DNA of 37,392 bases from Planctomycetia bacterium (GTDB lineage Bacteria > Planctomycetota > Planctomycetia > Pirellulales > Thermoguttaceae), in contig JAUNBR010000038.1 of NCBI GenBank assembly GCA_030527015.1, positions 1 through 37,392 of the forward strand, read 5' to 3'. How positions within the stretch are numbered: position 1 is the first letter of the stretch; every line of letters starts with the position of its first letter. This document shows positions 17,587-25,125 of the stretch, one piece after another. Position numbers and translations under genes: made by a program. Under the pieces are notes generated by a model. That model was not told the origin of the DNA. It ran no database searches and saw only the letters and a list, made by a program, of their open reading frames with translations.

Positions 17587-17791
17587 TGGTTCCACTTTAA
17601 ATTTCCGTTTTATATGGCTCTGAAGGCAGGTATTTTCACCGAAATATACTGGTTCCAATTTAAAATTTCGTTTTGTACGGCTCTGAAAGCAGGCTTTTTC
17701 AGCGAAGCAAAAAGCCGGTGAAGCTGAATTTTATAATGTATCGGGTATAAAATACCAAAAAAGTTAATTTTATCATGCATCAGATTCAAAA
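17583..17791 (-). repeat. Older ~108-bp repeat copy split by a younger copy
   Basis: The left half (17583-17644, ending GGTATTTTCACCGAAA) and right half (17750-17791, starting AAATACC) form one old copy. Removing the insert with one TA restores GGTATTTT-CACCGAAAT-AAAATACC, an intact hairpin. Its left end supplies the start codon of the RlmM-like gene. Confidence 0.75.
17645..17749 (-). repeat. Interspersed ~108-bp repeat, young subfamily, nested
   Basis: Complete copy flanked by TA on both sides, inserted in the hairpin tip of an older copy. Nearly identical to the copies at 9549, 22865, 29288 and 35366. Confidence 0.9.
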
Positions 17792-17792
17792 A

Positions 17793-18653
17793 TCATTTTT
17801 GCCACGGTGGCATGGTGGGCAAATAAGTATTAAACTCATCTAAAAGTGCCTGCTGATACGCACCGGCGAAGGTACCGTTTAAAAATTTATCCAGCCCTTC
17901 TTTATAAAAACGTTCCCAGCTCGCTTCTTCCGCCCCTGGATTAATGGGAAAATAAAGAGCATGATTCGGATACGCAGCTTTATAATCCCCAGGCGCGTCT
18001 CCTATCATTAAAGCATGATCTGGCTTATATTTTACCGCATTACTCATAACCTCTTTCTTCGTCCCAAATTCCTGTCCACAGATCTCGATTACATATTTCC
18101 GTATATCATGCTCTTCCCATTCACGATTTAATGCCTCATTCGGCGTCTGTGAAACACACAAAACATCTGCCTTCCCCTGCATTTTTTCCAGACTCTGCCG
18201 AACATACGGAAAGGGAGGTATCCCATATACCATTTCTTCGATCATCTCATTAATTCGTTCACTCCACTTCAGTGCGTGAATTAACGCCGGATCCTGTGTT
18301 CTCTCAATTTCTGAAATTAAAGCAGGATTCCCAAGTTTCTTTTCTGTTTCCACCCACGCTCTTAATGTCGGCGGCACTTCCACTTTTATCCCTCTGGCGA
18401 TTACCTCTGGACGTACCGATAATAAATCCAGTTCCTCCATTAAAGCAAGAAATCGATTCACTCCCCGACTCTGCGAATACAGATTCACAAATTCACATGC
18501 TTCACGAGCGTATTTACTGACACCCTGTAAGTTATAATAGAGAATCGTACATGGAGTAAAGCATTCCTTCTGCTTTATTTCCATGGTATCAAAAATACAG
18601 CCGTCTGAGTCTATTCCTATAAAAAAATCATTCCGTGGTTTTAAATCATACAT
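17793..18653 (-). CDS. HAD-superfamily hydrolase
   Basis: 286 aa. Motif I is FIGIDSDGCIFDTM (nucleophile D in DSD, second acid two residues on), followed by a large alpha-helical cap (about 30-150). Motif II is probably VLCVSQTPNEAL (Ser/Thr position), the motif III lysine lies around KYKPDHA, and motif IV is ALMIGDAPGDYKAA (Asp pair binding Mg2+). These are the residues of a Mg-dependent phosphatase or phosphoglucomutase-type enzyme. The substrate is unknown. It lies on the same strand as the short-chain dehydrogenase and downstream of it, but two repeats separate them, so joint transcription is uncertain. No strong ribosome binding site. Confidence 0.82.
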   Translation of the reverse strand: MYDLKPRNDFFIGIDSDGCIFDTMEIKQKECFTPCTILYYNLQGVSKYAREACEFVNLYSQSRGVNRFLALMEELDLLSVRPEVIARGIKVEVPPTLRAWVETEKKLGNPALISEIERTQDPALIHALKWSERINEMIEEMVYGIPPFPYVRQSLEKMQGKADVLCVSQTPNEALNREWEEHDIRKYVIEICGQEFGTKKEVMSNAVKYKPDHALMIGDAPGDYKAAYPNHALYFPINPGAEEASWERFYKEGLDKFLNGTFAGAYQQALLDEFNTYLPTMPPWQK

Positions 18654-18748
18654 GATATTTAAATTCTCTTTCTTCTAAATTCACCCCAAAAAACTCTGAA
18701 ACATAAATAAGATTTTCATGTTTTTACTCCCCCGATAATTTCTTATCT

Positions 18749-18853
18749 TATACCGACTCCACTTTTAAATTCCATTTTATACAGCACTAAAAGCAGACAT
18801 TTCATGCATTACAAAATGCCGAAGAAGTAAAAATTATAGCGTAACAATTATAT
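18749..18853 (-). repeat. Interspersed ~108-bp repeat, diverged
   Basis: TATACCGACTCCACTTTTAA at the left, apex TCATGCATTAC. Forms an inverted pair with the next copy, sharing its TATA end. Confidence 0.7.
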
Positions 18854-18957
18854 ACCTGATACATTATAAATTTCCATTTCCTCGGCATTTTTGCTTTTCG
18901 CTAAAAAAATGCCTGCTTCAGAGCCGAACAAAACAGAAATTTAAAGGAGAACCAGTA
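18851..18957 (+). repeat. Interspersed ~108-bp repeat
   Basis: TATACCTGATACATTATAAA to GGAGAACCAGTAAAA. It ends 3 bp from the stop of the dehydrogenase gene. Confidence 0.88.
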
Positions 18958-18960
18958 AAA

Positions 18961-19746
18961 TCAGAACCAGTTACAGGTAAAACCACCATCCACACTCACA
19001 GTCGCTCCCGTAATAAAGCGTCCGGCATTCTCTGAAAGTAAAAGCAGTGCAGTACCGATTAATTCATCCGGTTCACCATAACGGCGCATCGGCGTTCCAC
19101 GCATAATATTATCTTTGCGCGCCTCATCCAGTAATTTTCGATTCTGTTCTGCAGGGAAAAAACCCGGACAAATCGTATTCACTCGGACCCCTTTCAGTGC
19201 CAGATCCTGTGCGATATTCGCCGAGAGATTTTTTACCGCCGCTTTACTGGCAGAATATCCAAAAACAAGAGACAGTGGAAGAATCGAAGTAACGCTTCCA
19301 AAATTCAGAATGGAACCGCCACCGTTTTCCACCATATGTTTTGCAAAAACCTGACAGGCAAGAAAAGTCCCTTTTAGATTAATTCCCATAATAAAATCCC
19401 ACTTTTCTTCAGGATAATCCAAAAATTCCGCGCCATAATTCACTCCTGCCGCATTCACTAAACAGTTTACCCTGCCCGTAATTTTTTTCGCTTCTTCTAA
19501 AGCAGCTTCGATGGATTCTCTTTTTGTTACGTCGATGAGTGTCCAAGATGCCTTCCCCCCTAATTTTTTCAGTTCCTCACATCTTTTTACACACCCCTCT
19601 TCAAAAACATCCGCCACCACGACATGTGCACCCGCCTGAGCCAGACCACGGCATAATGCACCGCCCAATTCTCCTCCTCCGCCTATCACCACGGCCACCT
19701 GACCCTCAAAACCAAATAATCCATGAAGATATTCTTGTGCTGACAT
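18961..19746 (-). CDS. Short-chain dehydrogenase/reductase (SDR)
   Basis: 261 aa, classical SDR length. Residues 14-25 (VAVVIGGGGELGGAL) are the cofactor loop, with GGGGELG in place of TGxxxGIG. VVVADVFEEG follows, and an Asp at that position favours NAD(H). NAAGVNYG is the NAG motif, and the catalytic set is Ser in LNFGSVTS with Tyr and Lys in FGYSASKAAVKN. The C-terminus VRVNTICPGFF and FITGATVSVDGGFTCNWF are typical of sugar or sugar-acid oxidoreductases such as gluconate- or mannonate-type enzymes, but the substrate cannot be fixed. AGAAGGA precedes the ATG. The nearby HAD hydrolase could serve the same sugar pathway. Confidence 0.92.
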   Translation of the reverse strand: MSAQEYLHGLFGFEGQVAVVIGGGGELGGALCRGLAQAGAHVVVADVFEEGCVKRCEELKKLGGKASWTLIDVTKRESIEAALEEAKKITGRVNCLVNAAGVNYGAEFLDYPEEKWDFIMGINLKGTFLACQVFAKHMVENGGGSILNFGSVTSILPLSLVFGYSASKAAVKNLSANIAQDLALKGVRVNTICPGFFPAEQNRKLLDEARKDNIMRGTPMRRYGEPDELIGTALLLLSENAGRFITGATVSVDGGFTCNWF

Positions 19747-19956
19747 AACTTTTTCCTTCTAAATTTTAAACATGATATTTTATCTTTTGATTTCCCGAGG
19801 AAATTCCGTAAACGTTATTATATCTTTGAATTATATTTTTTTGTAGGGGAACACCAAATTTTCCTTAAAAATTCATCCGATTTCTGAAAATATCTCATAA
19901 CTCCGTTTTCTGAAACAAAATTTAATCCCATATTTATAATTTTATTTTTTTATTAT

Positions 19957-20081
19957 TTCGGCTTCTACTGTAAAATTTCCGTTTTACGTGGCTCTGAAAG
20001 CAGGCATTTTCATCGAAGCAAAATGCCTGCCTGTCTGCCGACAGGGGAAGCGAAATTTTATAGTCTATTCGGGTATAAAAA
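19957..20081 (-). repeat. Interspersed ~108-bp repeat with a 17-bp hairpin insertion
   Basis: Family copy (CTGTAAAATTTCCG to ATTCGGGTATAAAAA). A CCTGTC-TGCC-GACAGG hairpin (20030-20045) is inserted just after the stem AAATGCC. To its left, 19747-19956 is AT-rich upstream DNA of the dehydrogenase with nothing else recognised. Confidence 0.8.
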
Positions 20082-20152
20082 GCAGAGGATATTTTTAGCG
20101 AAAGGAAAATGTCGGAAAAGCGAAAGATTTATGGTGTCCCAGATATAAAATA
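20082..20152 (-). repeat. Interspersed repeat, partial (hairpin and right half)
   Basis: GCAG followed by ATTTTTAGCGAAAGGAAAAT and a right end TCCCAGATATAAAAT. The left third is missing; the junction with the previous copy is TATAAAAAGCAG. Confidence 0.65.
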
Positions 20153-20322
20153 TCATTCCTCCAATTTACATTTTTTTAGATTATGAAAATTAAACCATAA
20201 ATTAAAAATATATTCTTATATGTAAAATCGCGACAATAATTTAAAACACACTTTCGATTAAAATTTTGTTTCAAAAACTTTTCTCCATGCTTGCAGAAAG
20301 ATTTTTTTTCGTTAAAATGTCA

Positions 20323-20405
20323 TATACAGATTCCATTTCCCATTTTGTGTGGCCGCGAAATTAGCGCATCTTTTGTCAGATAAAATACCAGAAAAAAGAA
20401 AAGTA
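20323..20405 (-). repeat. Interspersed repeat, degenerate
   Basis: TATACAGATTCCATTTCCCA and TTTTGTGTGGCC match the left half. The rest is eroded. Confidence 0.45.
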
Positions 20406-20456
20406 TGAATAATCCATTTAATACATTTTAATACATTCTGGGAAAAGATGGGATTT

Positions 20457-20558
20457 TATACCCGACACACATAAATTTCCGTTTTCGCGGCATTTTGCTT
20501 CGCTGAAAATGCCAATTTCAGAGCCGTAAACACGGAAATTTAAAGGAAAGCCAGCACA
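20457..20558 (+). repeat. Interspersed ~108-bp repeat
   Basis: TATACCCGACACACATAAAT with stem GGCATTTT/AAAATGCC and apex GCTTCGC. The right end is AAGCCAGCACA. Confidence 0.88.
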
Positions 20559-20576
20559 CCGTGTCACAGTTTTATT

Positions 20577-20681
20577 TATATCCGATGCACTATAAATTTC
20601 CGTTTTCGCGGCATTTTTACTTCGCTGAAAATGTCAGTTTCAGAGCCGTATAACAAGGAAATTTAAAGGAGAATCAGTATA
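20577..20681 (+). repeat. Interspersed ~108-bp repeat
   Basis: TATATCCGATGCACTATAAA to GGAGAATCAGTATA. Head-to-tail with the preceding copy and 28 bp upstream of the marC-type gene start. Confidence 0.88.
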
Positions 20682-20708
20682 TTTTCCAGAAAATGGAGTA
20701 CATAAATA

Positions 20709-21308
20709 ATGGAAGAACATTTTAATTTTATTATTTCCACTTCCATAATGCTTTTTTTAGTGATGAATCCTTTAGGAAATCTGCCTATTTTCGCATCTAT
20801 TTTGCGACATTTTTCAGATGCAGATTATCGAAGAATCATCATCCGAGAATCCATTTTTGCCCTTATTATTCTTCTTATCTTTCTGTTTTTTGGTAATGGA
20901 ATTATTAAATTATTACATATTTCTATTATTTCCATGAGAATCGCAGGCGGCATTATTTTATTTATGATCGCCATTAAAATGGTTTTCGGGCGCAGCCAAA
21001 CGGCGGACTCTAATCTTAAAGAGCCTATGATCACTCCTCTGGCCACACCCCTTTTTGCCGGTCCTTCCACAATTTCCATGATTATTCTGACACGTGGTTC
21101 CTCACAGGCTACTTTAGAAACCTGTCTGATTTCCATTATCGTTACATGGTTTTTCGTATCACTTATCCTTTTCACTGGCAGATTATGGGAAAAATTACTT
21201 GGAACAAAAATTCTTGATGCGCTGGAATCCCTCATGGGATTTTTATTAACCGTCGTCGCCGTGCAGATGCTTCTGGATGGTATTCATCTCGCTTTCCCGA
21301 AAGTATAA
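20709..21308 (+). CDS. MarC-family integral membrane protein
   Basis: 199 aa with six hydrophobic segments. The family signatures are the first helix with VMNPLGNLPIFASIL and the mirrored half with MITPLATPLFAGPSTISMIIL, plus RIAGGIILFMIAIKM and a C-terminal MGFLLTVVAVQMLLDGI. MarC proteins are widespread inner-membrane proteins of unresolved transport function; the old link to multiple antibiotic resistance is not supported in E. coli. GGAG lies 11 nt upstream of the ATG. It stands alone between repeat clusters. Confidence 0.92.
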   Translation: MEEHFNFIISTSIMLFLVMNPLGNLPIFASILRHFSDADYRRIIIRESIFALIILLIFLFFGNGIIKLLHISIISMRIAGGIILFMIAIKMVFGRSQTADSNLKEPMITPLATPLFAGPSTISMIILTRGSSQATLETCLISIIVTWFFVSLILFTGRLWEKLLGTKILDALESLMGFLLTVVAVQMLLDGIHLAFPKV

Positions 21309-21486
21309 TTTACCCTTTATTTATCGTTTCAATTTTTCCGTGCCGTTTTTACTTTTTTTCTTTTTTTGCGCAATTACTGAAGCAAAATTTCATATATCGT
21401 GAAATGCCAGAAAAGATATATAGTACATCCGGTACAAATAATTTTGACCCGTCATGTAAAATTTTCCATCACGAAAAGTGGGGAAA

Positions 21487-21594
21487 TATACTGGCTCCAT
21501 TTTAAATTTCCGTTTTGTGCGGCTCTAGAAGCAGGCATTTTCAGCCAAGCAAAAATGCCGATAAAGCGAAATTTTATAATGTATCGGGTATATA
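21487..21594 (-). repeat. Interspersed ~108-bp repeat
   Basis: TATACTGGCTCCATTTTAAA to GTATCGGGTATATAA with stem GGCATTTT/AAAATGCC. A fragment of a right end (near 21400-21437) lies to its left; the remainder of 21309-21486 has no gene. Confidence 0.88.
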
Positions 21595-21663
21595 ACACCT
21601 TCTTTTCATATGGTTTTCAGAGTTTTTATGAAAATAATTTCTCTGTTTTCCTGTTTTTTTACT

Positions 21664-21770
21664 TATACTGATTCCACTTTAAAATTTCGTTTTGAACGGT
21701 CACGGAAGCCAAGTATTTTACACACCATAAAATACTGGAAACTTAATTTTATAGTAAATCAGATATGCAT
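21664..21770 (-). repeat. Interspersed ~108-bp repeat, diverged but with paired stem
   Basis: TATACTGATTCCACTTTAAA at the left. The apex differs from the consensus, yet the stem AGTATTTT/AAAATACT is perfectly paired. Confidence 0.75.
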
Positions 21771-21792
21771 TTTAACAGAAGGAGTTTTTTAC

Positions 21793-22743
21793 ATGTCAAG
21801 ATTTATTACTTATTTACTGGGAATGATATTATTAATCGGTATTTTATCATACCTGTACGACAGAACAGAAAATTTCGTAAACCCGGACAAATTTCCCCTG
21901 AATCAGAGTTCAGAGACCCCGCCAGAAAGTTTTAATGATCATATATCGAATAACGTAACTCCAGGAGAGAATGAAATCTCAGATTCTCGACCAGCGAATT
22001 ATCCTCCACATTCTTCACATCCTCTTCAGACACGCCTGCCGCGTCCTGACGGAGTGGAAACTGCGCTTCGGAAATCAGATGATCTTCAGACACATCCTCC
22101 GTTCCCCACAGACACAAAACTTACAGAAAACATGGAGCAGACCGCCTCCTCCCCACGGTCTTCCTCCATATCCACACCGCATTTTTCCAGCACCACCCTA
22201 TTTAACCTACAAACTGCATTAAAAAACGAAATAAATTCCAGTATAAAATATATGGTATACGCTGAAAAAGCCAGGCTGGACGGTTACCATTCCTTGGCCA
22301 CGCTTTTTCGTGCTGTGGCATATTCCGACAAAATTCATGCCAGATGTTATGAAGATATGTTACGGCGCGTCGGCGCGGATACTCATGTGGAAACAAAAAC
22401 TTATGTCGGCGAATCACCGGAAAAAATGCTCCAAGAGGCCATCCAGTCAGAAACTTTAGATTTCACACAAATATACCCTAAATTCATTCAGGAGGCCGAG
22501 ACAGATATTTCCCCCGGACATGATCATTCTGATGTCAGTTTTATTTTCAGAGCCTCACTGGCAGCAGAAGCCGTCCACGCTCAATTATTTGTCATGGCAT
22601 TCATCGATCTGGAAAAATGGAAAATCGCAGGAAAACAGTTTTCAGTCTGTGAAACCTGTGGGTTTATCGAAACAGGAAAACCTCAGCGTCCATGTCCGGT
22701 ATGCGACTCACCTCCTTCCATGTTTCAGTTATTTATTAAATAA
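21793..22743 (+). CDS. Membrane-anchored rubrerythrin
   Basis: 316 aa from the ATG at 21793, chosen because AGAAGGAG lies 8 nt upstream. The longer frame from 21610 passes through repeat sequence. Residues 5-20 (ITYLLGMILLIGILSYLY) form one membrane helix or uncleaved signal anchor, followed by a low-complexity Pro/Ser/Thr linker of about 110 residues. The ferritin-like di-iron domain follows (LKNEINSSIKYMVYAEKARLD; VAYSDKIHARCYEDML; ASLAAEAVHAQLF). A rubredoxin-like site with CETCGFI and CPVCDSP closes the protein. Rubrerythrins reduce peroxide in anaerobes and are usually soluble. The anchor and linker should place the enzyme at the membrane, probably on its outer face. One ExxH position reads DKIH, a Glu-to-Asp change. 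Confidence 0.88.
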   Translation: MSRFITYLLGMILLIGILSYLYDRTENFVNPDKFPLNQSSETPPESFNDHISNNVTPGENEISDSRPANYPPHSSHPLQTRLPRPDGVETALRKSDDLQTHPPFPTDTKLTENMEQTASSPRSSSISTPHFSSTTLFNLQTALKNEINSSIKYMVYAEKARLDGYHSLATLFRAVAYSDKIHARCYEDMLRRVGADTHVETKTYVGESPEKMLQEAIQSETLDFTQIYPKFIQEAETDISPGHDHSDVSFIFRASLAAEAVHAQLFVMAFIDLEKWKIAGKQFSVCETCGFIETGKPQRPCPVCDSPPSMFQLFIK

Positions 22744-22758
22744 TGCTTTTACCGCTTT

Positions 22759-22863
22759 TATACCCGATACACGATAAAATTCCGCTTCCCCAGGCATTTT
22801 GCTTCGCTAAAAATGCCTGCTTCAGAACCCACAAAATGGAAATTTAAAGTAAAACCAGTATAT
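22759..22863 (+). repeat. Interspersed ~108-bp repeat
   Basis: TATACCCGATACACGATAAA to AAAACCAGTATA, stem GGCATTTT/AAAATGCC, apex GCTTCGC. Confidence 0.9.
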
Positions 22864-22864
22864 T

Positions 22865-22970
22865 TATACCCGATACATTATAAAATTTAGCTTCACCGGT
22901 TTTTTTGCTTCGCTGAAAAAGCCTGCTTTTAGAGCCGCATAAAACAAAATTTTAAATTGGAACCAGTATA
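22865..22970 (+). repeat. Interspersed ~108-bp repeat, young subfamily
   Basis: Carries AGCTTCACCGG and AAATTTTAAATTGGAACC like the copies at 9549, 17645, 29288 and 35366. It follows the previous copy almost directly and lies 60 bp upstream of cimA. Confidence 0.92.
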
Positions 22971-23029
22971 TACACGGTATAATATGATCTTCTGATCATC
23001 CATGCACTATGATTTTCATCAGGTAATAT

Positions 23030-24607
23030 ATGAAACACATACAGATTTATGACACCACATTAAGAGACGGATCACAGGCAGAAGGCATTAATTTTTCTTT
23101 ACGTGATAAATGTCAGTTAGCAGAACGCCTGGATTCTCTCGGTTTCGATTTTATTGAAGGAGGTTACCCTGCTTCGAATGTAAAAGATTCCACTTTTTTT
23201 CATCGTATGTCAGAAATTCCCATGAAGCATGCTTCATTAAGTGCTTTCGGCATGACACGGCGGCGAAACACTTTCGTGGAAAATGATCCGGGAATTCAGG
23301 CCCTGCTGGAATCATCTGCAAAAATCATTACCATGGTCGGAAAATCCTCTTACTTTCAGGCTGTAAATATCTTACGCGTCAGTGAAGAAGAAAACTTGGC
23401 CATGATCCGTGAAACGATAAATTTTATAGTTTCACATAACAGAAACGTTATTTTTGACGCGGAACATTTTTTTGACGGATGGAAAGAAAATCGGGATTAT
23501 GCTTTAAAAACGCTAGAAACTGCCAGGGACGCTGGCGCCATGACTCTCGTTTTGTGTGATACGAATGGCGGTTCCATGCCTGATTTAATCCATAACGCGA
23601 CAGAGGATGTGGTCAAAAATGTCGGTATTTCTGTCGGCATTCACTGTCATAATGACTGTGAAATGGCGGTGGCTAATTCTTTGGCGGCAGTCGAAGCAGG
23701 TGCCACTCATGTTCAGGGCACCATTAATGGTTTCGGGGAACGCTGCGGAAATGCGAATCTTATTTCCATTATCGCAAATCTTGCTCTAAAACAGAATTAT
23801 GATGTTCTGGTTCCCGGTGCACTGGAAAAACTTACGGAGCTTTCACGTTTTGTATACGAAATGGTAAATATCCAGCCTCCCACGAATCAGCCATACGTCG
23901 GACGCAGCGCTTTTGCGCATAAAGGTGGAATGCACGTCAGCGCGATCACCCGAGACTCCACCAGTTATGAACATATTCATCCTGACCGTGTCGGAAATCA
24001 GCGACGTGTGCTGGTCAGTGAACTTTCTGGCCGTTCTAATATTATCGCTCTTTCAGAAAAACATAATATTCAAAATAATACAAAACTCCAAGAACGAATT
24101 TTGGCAAAAATTGTATCTCGAGAAAGTTATGGATACGCTTATGAAGGAGCATCCGGATCTTTTGATTTACTGGCGAAAGAATGCGCCGGAACATTTCAGC
24201 CACATTTTGAACTGTTAAAATATCAGATTAACATTAGTGCAGAAAAATCTGCATCCGCTCAGACGGAAGTAATCGTAAAACTGAAAGTGGACGACCAAAT
24301 TTTATATGAAGTCGCGGAAGGAGACGGCCCAGTAAACGCGCTGGATGCCGCGATGAGAAAAGCATTAACCGACCGATTCCCGAATCTGCAGGAAATGCAG
24401 CTGGTGGACTATAAAGTCCGTGTCATTAACAGTGAAGCAGCCACCGCAGCTTTTGTAAGAGTAATTATCGAAAGTAAAGATGAAGAAGATTCATGGGGAA
24501 CGGTCGGCGTCAGTGAAAATGTCGTGGAGGCCAGCTGGCGAGCACTGGTCGATAGTTTTGAATACAAATTATGTAAAGACCAGGAAAAAAAGACCTCCGG
24601 TTTTTAA
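23030..24607 (+). CDS. cimA: (R)-citramalate synthase
   Basis: 525 aa. It condenses pyruvate with acetyl-CoA to citramalate, the first step of the threonine-independent isoleucine route. The TIM-barrel part shows YDTTLRDGSQAEGINFS, FDFIEGGYPASN and the metal-site motif HCHNDCEMAVANSLAAVEAG, then GTINGFGERCGNANL. The N-terminal GSQAEGINF and GGYPASN distinguish citramalate-type enzymes from 2-isopropylmalate synthase. AFAHKGGMHVSAI and the C-terminal regulatory (LeuA-dimer-like) domain, about 390-515, are complete, so end-product feedback is likely. A weak AGGT site precedes the ATG. No other branched-chain biosynthesis genes lie nearby. Confidence 0.93.
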   Translation: MKHIQIYDTTLRDGSQAEGINFSLRDKCQLAERLDSLGFDFIEGGYPASNVKDSTFFHRMSEIPMKHASLSAFGMTRRRNTFVENDPGIQALLESSAKIITMVGKSSYFQAVNILRVSEEENLAMIRETINFIVSHNRNVIFDAEHFFDGWKENRDYALKTLETARDAGAMTLVLCDTNGGSMPDLIHNATEDVVKNVGISVGIHCHNDCEMAVANSLAAVEAGATHVQGTINGFGERCGNANLISIIANLALKQNYDVLVPGALEKLTELSRFVYEMVNIQPPTNQPYVGRSAFAHKGGMHVSAITRDSTSYEHIHPDRVGNQRRVLVSELSGRSNIIALSEKHNIQNNTKLQERILAKIVSRESYGYAYEGASGSFDLLAKECAGTFQPHFELLKYQINISAEKSASAQTEVIVKLKVDDQILYEVAEGDGPVNALDAAMRKALTDRFPNLQEMQLVDYKVRVINSEAATAAFVRVIIESKDEEDSWGTVGVSENVVEASWRALVDSFEYKLCKDQEKKTSGF

Positions 24608-24612
24608 ATTTT

Positions 24613-24727
24613 TATAGATACAGGCCTTCCTTTAAATTTTCGTTTTGTGTGGTTCTAAATTTCTAGTATTTTTCCTGCCAGTCAGCGGACTGAAGAAGCG
24701 GAAATTTATAGAGTATCAGATATGAAA
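24613..24727 (-). repeat. Interspersed repeat with replaced apex
   Basis: The left and right halves match the family. The usual tip is replaced by CTGCCAGTCAGCGGACTG, itself a CAGTC-AGCG-GACTG hairpin (24679-24692). It begins next to the cimA stop. Confidence 0.75.
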
Positions 24728-24811
24728 ATACAGGAGTTTCTGGTGACTCCATAAAATAAATTTTATGGGGAACTGATATACTTCCTTAAAAAATATACTC
24801 TGATTCTGTTT

Positions 24812-24925
24812 TATACCCGACACACTATAAATTTTCGCTTCCCCGGCATTTTTGCTTCACGGAAAATACCTGTGCCTGCTTTCAGAGCAGCATAAAACGG
24901 AAATTTAAAATGGAATCAGAGTATA
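24812..24925 (+). repeat. Interspersed ~108-bp repeat
   Basis: TATACCCGACACACTATAAA to GGAATCAGAGTATA, apex GCTTCACG. A small duplication (CCTGTGCCTGC) lengthens it. Confidence 0.88.
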
Positions 24926-25017
24926 AATTTCCATTTTGTGCAGCTCTAAAATTTCAGTATTTTTGTGAAGCAAAAAATACCGGGGAAGAAGAGTTTTATA
25001 AAGCATCGGGTATAAAA
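24922..25017 (-). repeat. Interspersed repeat, left end missing
   Basis: Starts TATAAATTTCCATTTTGTGC with the TACTGGTTCC end lost. Stem GTATTTTT/AAAAATAC is paired. It joins the previous copy as an inverted pair. Confidence 0.8.
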
Positions 25018-25082
25018 GCAGACATTTTCAGTGAAGCAAAAATGCCGTGAAAGCGGAAATTCATCGTACATCGGGCATAAAA
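25018..25082 (-). repeat. Interspersed repeat, partial (hairpin and right half)
   Basis: CAGACATTTTCAGTGAAGCA to ACATCGGGCATAAAAT. Junction TATAAAAGCAG, the same type as at 20082. Confidence 0.75.
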
Positions 25083-25125
25083 TTCAGATGAAACTGATAT
25101 TATACTTTTTTTATTTTTTAAGCAT

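Noticed and set aside
17587..17658. N-terminal extension of the RlmM-like protein from an ATG
   Set aside because: All 24 codons are repeat sequence, and family members begin at the FIFITCQVGAE segment.
21610..21792. N-terminal extension of the rubrerythrin
   Set aside because: It runs through a repeat copy; the internal ATG at 21793 has an ideal ribosome binding site.
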